A stretch of 37,317 nt of DNA from Pseudomonadota bacterium. GTDB lineage: Bacteria > Pseudomonadota > Gammaproteobacteria > Steroidobacterales > Steroidobacteraceae. This document shows positions 34,152-37,317 of the stretch, piece by piece; the first letter of the stretch is position 1; the number at the start of each line of letters is the position of its first letter. Where the stretch lies: assembly GCA_025360865.1 (NCBI GenBank), contig JANYBG010000171.1:1-37317 (forward strand). The letters are read 5' to 3'. The translations under genes were made by a program, and so were the position numbers. Below the pieces are notes generated by a model. The model was not told where the DNA came from, did not search any database, and saw only the letters and a list, made by a program, of their open reading frames with translations.

Positions 34152-34961
34152 ATGACAACGGGACGAACTGCGCATCGCGCTGTCGGCGCTCTCCTAGGCG
34201 CCGTGTGGCCTCTCCTGCAAGGGGTGCCCGCGCAAGCCGCCGACCCGCTCACCTCGCGGCCCCTCGTGGTGTTCGCGGCCGCATCCCTCACGGAGGCGTT
34301 GGATGCGGTCGACAAGGCCTTCACCGCCCAGACCCACGTCGAGGTCAGGGCCTCGTACGCGGCGAGTTCAGTGCTCGCGAAGCAGATCGAGTCCGGGGCG
34401 CCGGCGGATGTCTTCTTCTCCGCGGACCAGGAGTGGATGGACTACCTGCAACGGCGCGCCCTTCTGGTCGCCGGCTCGCGCTCCAACGTGCTGCGCAACG
34501 AACTGGTACTTATCGCAGCGGCGGACAGTGCGTTGCAGCTGAAGATCGCCCCGGGCTTCCCGCTCGCCGGTGCCCTGGGCGAAGGGCGCCTCGCCAGCGC
34601 CGACCCGGACTCGGTGCCGGCCGGCCTGTACGCCCGCGCGGCGCTGACGAAGCTCGGCGTCTGGGACAGCGTGCAGTCAAGGCTCGCGCGCGCCGAGAAC
34701 GTGCGTACCGCCCTTGCGTACGTCGCCCGCGGCGAGGCGCCGCTGGGAATCGTTTACCGAACGGACGGACTGGCGGAAAGGCGCGTACGCATCCTTGACG
34801 TCTTTCCGGCGGATTCGCATCCACCGATCATCTACCCGGCGGCGGCCACGGGACGCGCGCACTGGGCCGCGGCCGGCTACCTCCAGTTCCTCAACGGGCC
34901 GGCGGCCAGCCAGATTTTCCGCCGCTACGGTTTCGTTACCGGCGAGAACGCGCACGAGTGA
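34152..34961 (+). CDS. modA: Molybdate ABC transporter substrate-binding protein
   Basis: A 269-residue periplasmic solute-binding protein of the ModA family. It has an N-terminal signal peptide (GALLGAVWPLLQGVPAQAAD) and a ribosome site AGGGGAG just upstream. Ligand-binding segments are VVFAAASLTEALDAV with the serine pair, SYAASSVLAKQIESGAPADVFFSAD, VPAGLYARAALTKLG, and IVYRTDG. Length and motifs are normal. The usual permease (modB) and ATPase (modC) are not adjacent: the next gene is convergent, and upstream lies a divergent barrel gene. It may serve a distant transporter or bind a different oxyanion. Confidence 0.93.
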   Translation: MTTGRTAHRAVGALLGAVWPLLQGVPAQAADPLTSRPLVVFAAASLTEALDAVDKAFTAQTHVEVRASYAASSVLAKQIESGAPADVFFSADQEWMDYLQRRALLVAGSRSNVLRNELVLIAAADSALQLKIAPGFPLAGALGEGRLASADPDSVPAGLYARAALTKLGVWDSVQSRLARAENVRTALAYVARGEAPLGIVYRTDGLAERRVRILDVFPADSHPPIIYPAAATGRAHWAAAGYLQFLNGPAASQIFRRYGFVTGENAHE

Positions 34962-34965
34962 CAGA

Positions 34966-35001
34966 GCCCGAGGGCGCCACCGGCTGGCGGCCCCGTCGGG
35001 C
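34966..35001. terminator. Strong hairpin between convergent modA and pirin genes
   Basis: GCCCGA-GGGC-GCCA (34966-34979) pairs with TGGC-(G)-GCCC-(CG)-TCGGGC (34985-35001) around a 5-nt CCGGC loop. This makes 14 bp of pairing with small bulges, between two convergent stops. T-runs are short, so it is a good candidate for a bidirectional terminator. Confidence 0.6.
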
Positions 35002-35015
35002 TTATCGCGGAACCT

Positions 35016-35870
35016 TCAGAACCTGCCGTTCTGGAAATCGACGAAGGCCTGTTGCAGCTCCTCACGGGTGTTCATGACGAACGGCCCGTATTTCGCGACC
35101 GGCTCCTTCAGCGGACGTCCCGCGACGAGGATCGCGCGCGCGGTCTGCGCGGAAGCGCCCCGCAGGCGGATCCGCGCGCCCTCGCTCAGCACCGCGAGTT
35201 CGTGCGTGCGCACCGGGCTTGCCTCCTCACCCACGGTGACCTCGCCTTCGAACACGTACAGGAACGCCGCGTGGTCCGGCGGCAGCTCCTGCGTGAACTC
35301 GGCCTTCGGTTCCAGCGCCAGGTCCAGGTACGTGGGATCCGTCGCCGGCTGCAGTATCGGGCCGACGATGCCCGCGGCGCTGCCGGCGATCACCTTCACG
35401 GTGACTCCCGGGGAGGGCGCGGCGGTCGGGATGCGCTCCGGGCCGAACTCCTGGTACCTAGGCTCCGTCATCTTGTCGCGTGCCGGCAGGTTCAGCCACA
35501 GTTGGAAGCCGCGCATGCGGCCCTTCTGCTGTTCGGGCATCTCCGAGTGCACCAGGCCACGTCCCGCGGTCATCCACTGCACGCCGCCGGGCACCAGCAC
35601 GCCCTCGTTGCCGTGGTTGTCCTTGTGACGCATGCGGCCATCAAGCATGTAGGTGACGGTCTCGAATCCGCGGTGCGGGTGATCCGGGAAGCCGGCGATA
35701 TAGTCCTCCGCGCGGTCGGTGCCGAACTCATCCAGCATGAGGAACGGGTCCAGATCCGGCAGCTGCGGCTGGCCGATGACGCGGCGCAGCTTCACCCCGG
35801 CGCCGTCGGACGTCGGCATGCCCTGGATCACGCGCCGCACCGAGCGGCTCGCGAGGTTCGCGGTAGTCAT
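35016..35870 (-). CDS. Pirin family protein
   Basis: A 284-residue bicupin. The start is ATG 35870 (MTTANLASRSVRRVIQG), preceded by AAAGGAG; a longer frame to 35969 is less likely. Metal-site and family motifs are DPFLMLDEFG, FPDHPHRGFETVTYML, GNEGVLVPGGVQWMTAGRGLVHSE and FQLWLNLPA, followed by the second cupin (ATDPTYLDLALEP, HAAFLYVFEGEV). Members include quercetin dioxygenases such as E. coli YhhW and stress-related proteins; activity cannot be fixed from sequence. It lies 52 bp after the azoR remnant on the same strand, so the two were probably one operon under the divergent LysR regulator. Confidence 0.93.
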   Translation of the reverse strand: MTTANLASRSVRRVIQGMPTSDGAGVKLRRVIGQPQLPDLDPFLMLDEFGTDRAEDYIAGFPDHPHRGFETVTYMLDGRMRHKDNHGNEGVLVPGGVQWMTAGRGLVHSEMPEQQKGRMRGFQLWLNLPARDKMTEPRYQEFGPERIPTAAPSPGVTVKVIAGSAAGIVGPILQPATDPTYLDLALEPKAEFTQELPPDHAAFLYVFEGEVTVGEEASPVRTHELAVLSEGARIRLRGASAQTARAILVAGRPLKEPVAKYGPFVMNTREELQQAFVDFQNGRF

Positions 35871-35922
35871 GGAAGCTCCTTTACCCAAGTGAACCAACAA
35901 TCCCACGCCCGTCGCTTGGCGC

Positions 35923-36505
35923 TCAGGCGGCCCGCCGCGCGGGTTCCCTGATCGAGGCGAGCGCCGCATCCAGCGCGGCCGCCCGGTGCCGCGGGGATAT
36001 CGACAGTCCCTGCGCGCTCACGAAGCTCACATCATCGATGCCCAGGAAGGCGAATAGGAACCGGAGGTACGACTCCCCGAACTCCCCGGCGGTCCCCGGC
36101 GTGTGCACGCCACCGCGCGACAGCGCGGCAACGACCTTCTTGCCGAGCGCGAGACCCTCGGGCCCTTCAGGGGTGTAGCGGAAAGTCTTGCCCGCCACCG
36201 CGATGCGATCGATCCACGCCTTCAGCTGCGAGGGAATGCTGAAATTATAAATTGGGGGCGCCGATGACGATTACATCGGCGGCCTCGAACTCCGCGAGTA
36301 TCGCCGCGTTGAGGGCGGCCTCGGCCGCATCCGACGGGCTGAGCACGGCCTGTGAGAGGTGGGGAAGCTCGCGATCGGCCAGGTCCCGATAAGTCACCGG
36401 GGTCGGCGGCTGCGTGCGCTGGTACTGGGCGACGATCTCCCGGGTCAGTGCCCGGCTGGCCGATCCCGTCCCCTGGATGCTCGAATCGATGTGCAGAAGG
36501 TTCAT
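35923..36505 (-). pseudogene. azoR: FMN-dependent NADH-azoreductase, frameshifted
   Basis: The gene starts at ATG 36505, with AGGAG upstream, and would be ~193 residues if intact. Frame one encodes MNLLHIDSSIQGTGSASRALT through ADVIVIGAPNL and stops at TAA 36245-36247. Shifting the frame by one base near 36248-36254 continues without break as YNFSIPSQLKAWIDRIAVAGKTFRYTPEGPEG and on to LDAALASIREPARRAA at 35923. The joined product has the normal AzoR order: N-terminal FMN phosphate site, AP-x-YNFSIP flavin loop, the GVTFRYT-like segment and SSRGG-like SRGG. One extra base in CCCCCAATTTATAA explains the break. It is either a recent pseudogene or a sequencing/assembly error beside a five-base homopolymer. 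Confidence 0.9.
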
Positions 36506-36617
36506 GGTCGGTCTCCTCATGCCGGTTGGCATGAGAGAAGGCTAAGCCTTGGAACGATGATTGAGTATCCTTACAAATTGGAACATATTGTCCTAAATTT
36601 GGTGCTAATTGGCCGTC
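36506..36617. promoter_or_regulatory. Divergent azoR / lysR control region
   Basis: 112 bp, strikingly AT-rich in the middle. It holds a perfect inverted repeat CTCATGCC-GGTT-GGCATGAG (36516-36535) next to, and partly overlapping, the azoR ribosome site. It also holds a quasi-palindrome AAATTGGA (36575-36582) with TCC-TA-AATTT (36591-36600), a plausible LysR-type operator. Promoters are expected on both strands but the hexamers are not clear. Confidence 0.5.
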
Positions 36618-37317
36618 GTGCAACCTCTGGAAGGCTTCTACTACTTCACCCAGACCGTGGACCATGGTGGCTTCGCCCGGGCGGCCAGGGCACTGTCCAT
36701 CCCCAGGTCACGGCTGTCACGCCACGTCGCCGCCCTGGAAGTCCAGTTGAACGTCCGGCTGGTCAATCGCTCGACCCGCCGCTTCGTGGTCACCCCTGTG
36801 GGCCGTGAAGTCTATCGACACGCGGCGGCCATGCTCGCCGAGGCCGATGCGGCGCTGGAGGCCGTTGAACTGGCCCGTGCCGAACCCCGAGGCACGCTCA
36901 AGGTCGCCTGCCCGGTCGCGCTCGCGCAGTCGGCGCTCGCGCCGGTGCTGCCGCAATTCCTCGCCAGGTATCCCGCGGTACGCCTGCAACTGCAGGTCAG
37001 CAACCGCCGCGTCGATGTTCTCAGCGAGGGGGTCGATGTCGCGCTGCGCGTGCGCGCGCAGCCCAGCGGAGAGGACGGCCTTGTCATGCGGGTGTTCCAG
37101 CAGCTGGAGGAGTTCTTGGTCGCAAGCCCCGCGTACCTTGCGCGTGCTGGCGCGGTGGAGGATCCGGCGCAGCTGGCGCGTCATGAGACTCTCGACTACG
37201 CCGGTGAGGTCGAGCTGCGCCGGTGGGATCTGGTTGGGCCGGAGAGCGCGCACGCGGAGGTGGAACACACCCCGCGCATGGTGTGCCATGACTTCGTCGT
37301 GCTGCGCGCCGCGGCGC
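36618..37317 (+). CDS. LysR family transcriptional regulator, 5' part
   Basis: The frame is open to the window end, giving ~233 of about 300 residues. The GTG 36618 start gives VQPLEGFYYFTQTVDHGGFA; TTG 36609 is an alternative. The N-terminal winged helix-turn-helix reads GGFARAARALSIPRSRLSRHVAALE, then VRLVNRSTRRFVVTPVG, as in LysR proteins. From ~residue 90 the effector-binding domain begins (PRGTLKVACPVALAQSALAPVLPQFLARYPAVRLQLQV) and continues with DVALRVRAQPSG and EEFLVASPAYLA. It is close to the LysR group that sits divergently beside azoreductase, NAD(P)H oxidoreductase and pirin genes, which it most likely controls. Confidence 0.93.
   Translation, partial: MQPLEGFYYFTQTVDHGGFARAARALSIPRSRLSRHVAALEVQLNVRLVNRSTRRFVVTPVGREVYRHAAAMLAEADAALEAVELARAEPRGTLKVACPVALAQSALAPVLPQFLARYPAVRLQLQVSNRRVDVLSEGVDVALRVRAQPSGEDGLVMRVFQQLEEFLVASPAYLARAGAVEDPAQLARHETLDYAGEVELRRWDLVGPESAHAEVEHTPRMVCHDFVVLRAAA

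Noticed and set aside
1-37317. CRISPR arrays, tRNA/rRNA genes, insertion sequences or integrase
   Set aside because: No regular spaced repeats, cloverleaf-like genes, transposase motifs or terminal inverted repeats were seen.

Overview
The window is a GC-rich, gene-dense chromosomal segment from a Gram-negative bacterium. Outer-membrane beta-barrels, a Wza-type exporter and a WbpV/WbpL/WbpM-type set point to a gammaproteobacterium, possibly of the Xanthomonadales/Nevskiales/Steroidobacterales type. That placement is inferred from gene content only. I saw no tRNA, rRNA, insertion sequence or CRISPR array, and no gene-free stretch longer than about 240 bp.

Layout: (1) 1-2561, the 3' part of pgi, overlapped by a secreted beta-helix protein whose C-terminus looks like a phage tail-fibre domain. 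(2) 2598-4577, minus strand, a Wzi-like capsule-assembly barrel. (3) 4770-23437, a long plus-strand run of polysaccharide genes: a six-SLBB Wza-like exporter, a kinase-less Wzz-like protein, an EpsG-like polymerase, five GT4 glycosyltransferases, a MurJ/Wzx-like flippase, two SAM methyltransferases, an AsnB-like amidotransferase, a WbpV-like reductase/epimerase and a WbpL-like initiating transferase. Most spacings are short or overlapping. (4) 23642-29932, precursor genes with more even GC-rich codon use: WbpM-like dehydratase, Ugd, ManC and ManB. (5) 29933-31030, minus strand, UDP-GlcNAc 2-epimerase. (6) 31247-33971, a bactofilin, a small zinc-ribbon protein and a convergent Omp85-like barrel. 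(7) 34152-37317, accessory genes: orphan modA, pirin, a frameshifted azoR and a divergent LysR regulator cut by the window edge.

How the genes fit together: WbpM and the WbpV-like enzyme would make a UDP-6-deoxy-HexNAc (QuiNAc or FucNAc), which the WbpL-like enzyme would load onto undecaprenyl phosphate. The GT4 enzymes would extend it using GDP-mannose (ManB, ManC), UDP-glucuronate (Ugd) and possibly UDP-ManNAc (WecB). The methyltransferases and the AsnB-like enzyme could decorate the repeat, the latter perhaps by amidating a uronic acid. The flippase, EpsG-like polymerase and Wzz-like protein would complete a Wzx/Wzy-type pathway, with the SLBB protein and Wzi handling export and surface attachment. 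The beta-helix protein is a candidate polymer-binding or polymer-cleaving enzyme. The least ordinary points are the tail-fibre-like fusion, the amidotransferase in a uronate-capable locus, the SLBB expansion without a Wzc kinase, and the azoR frameshift.
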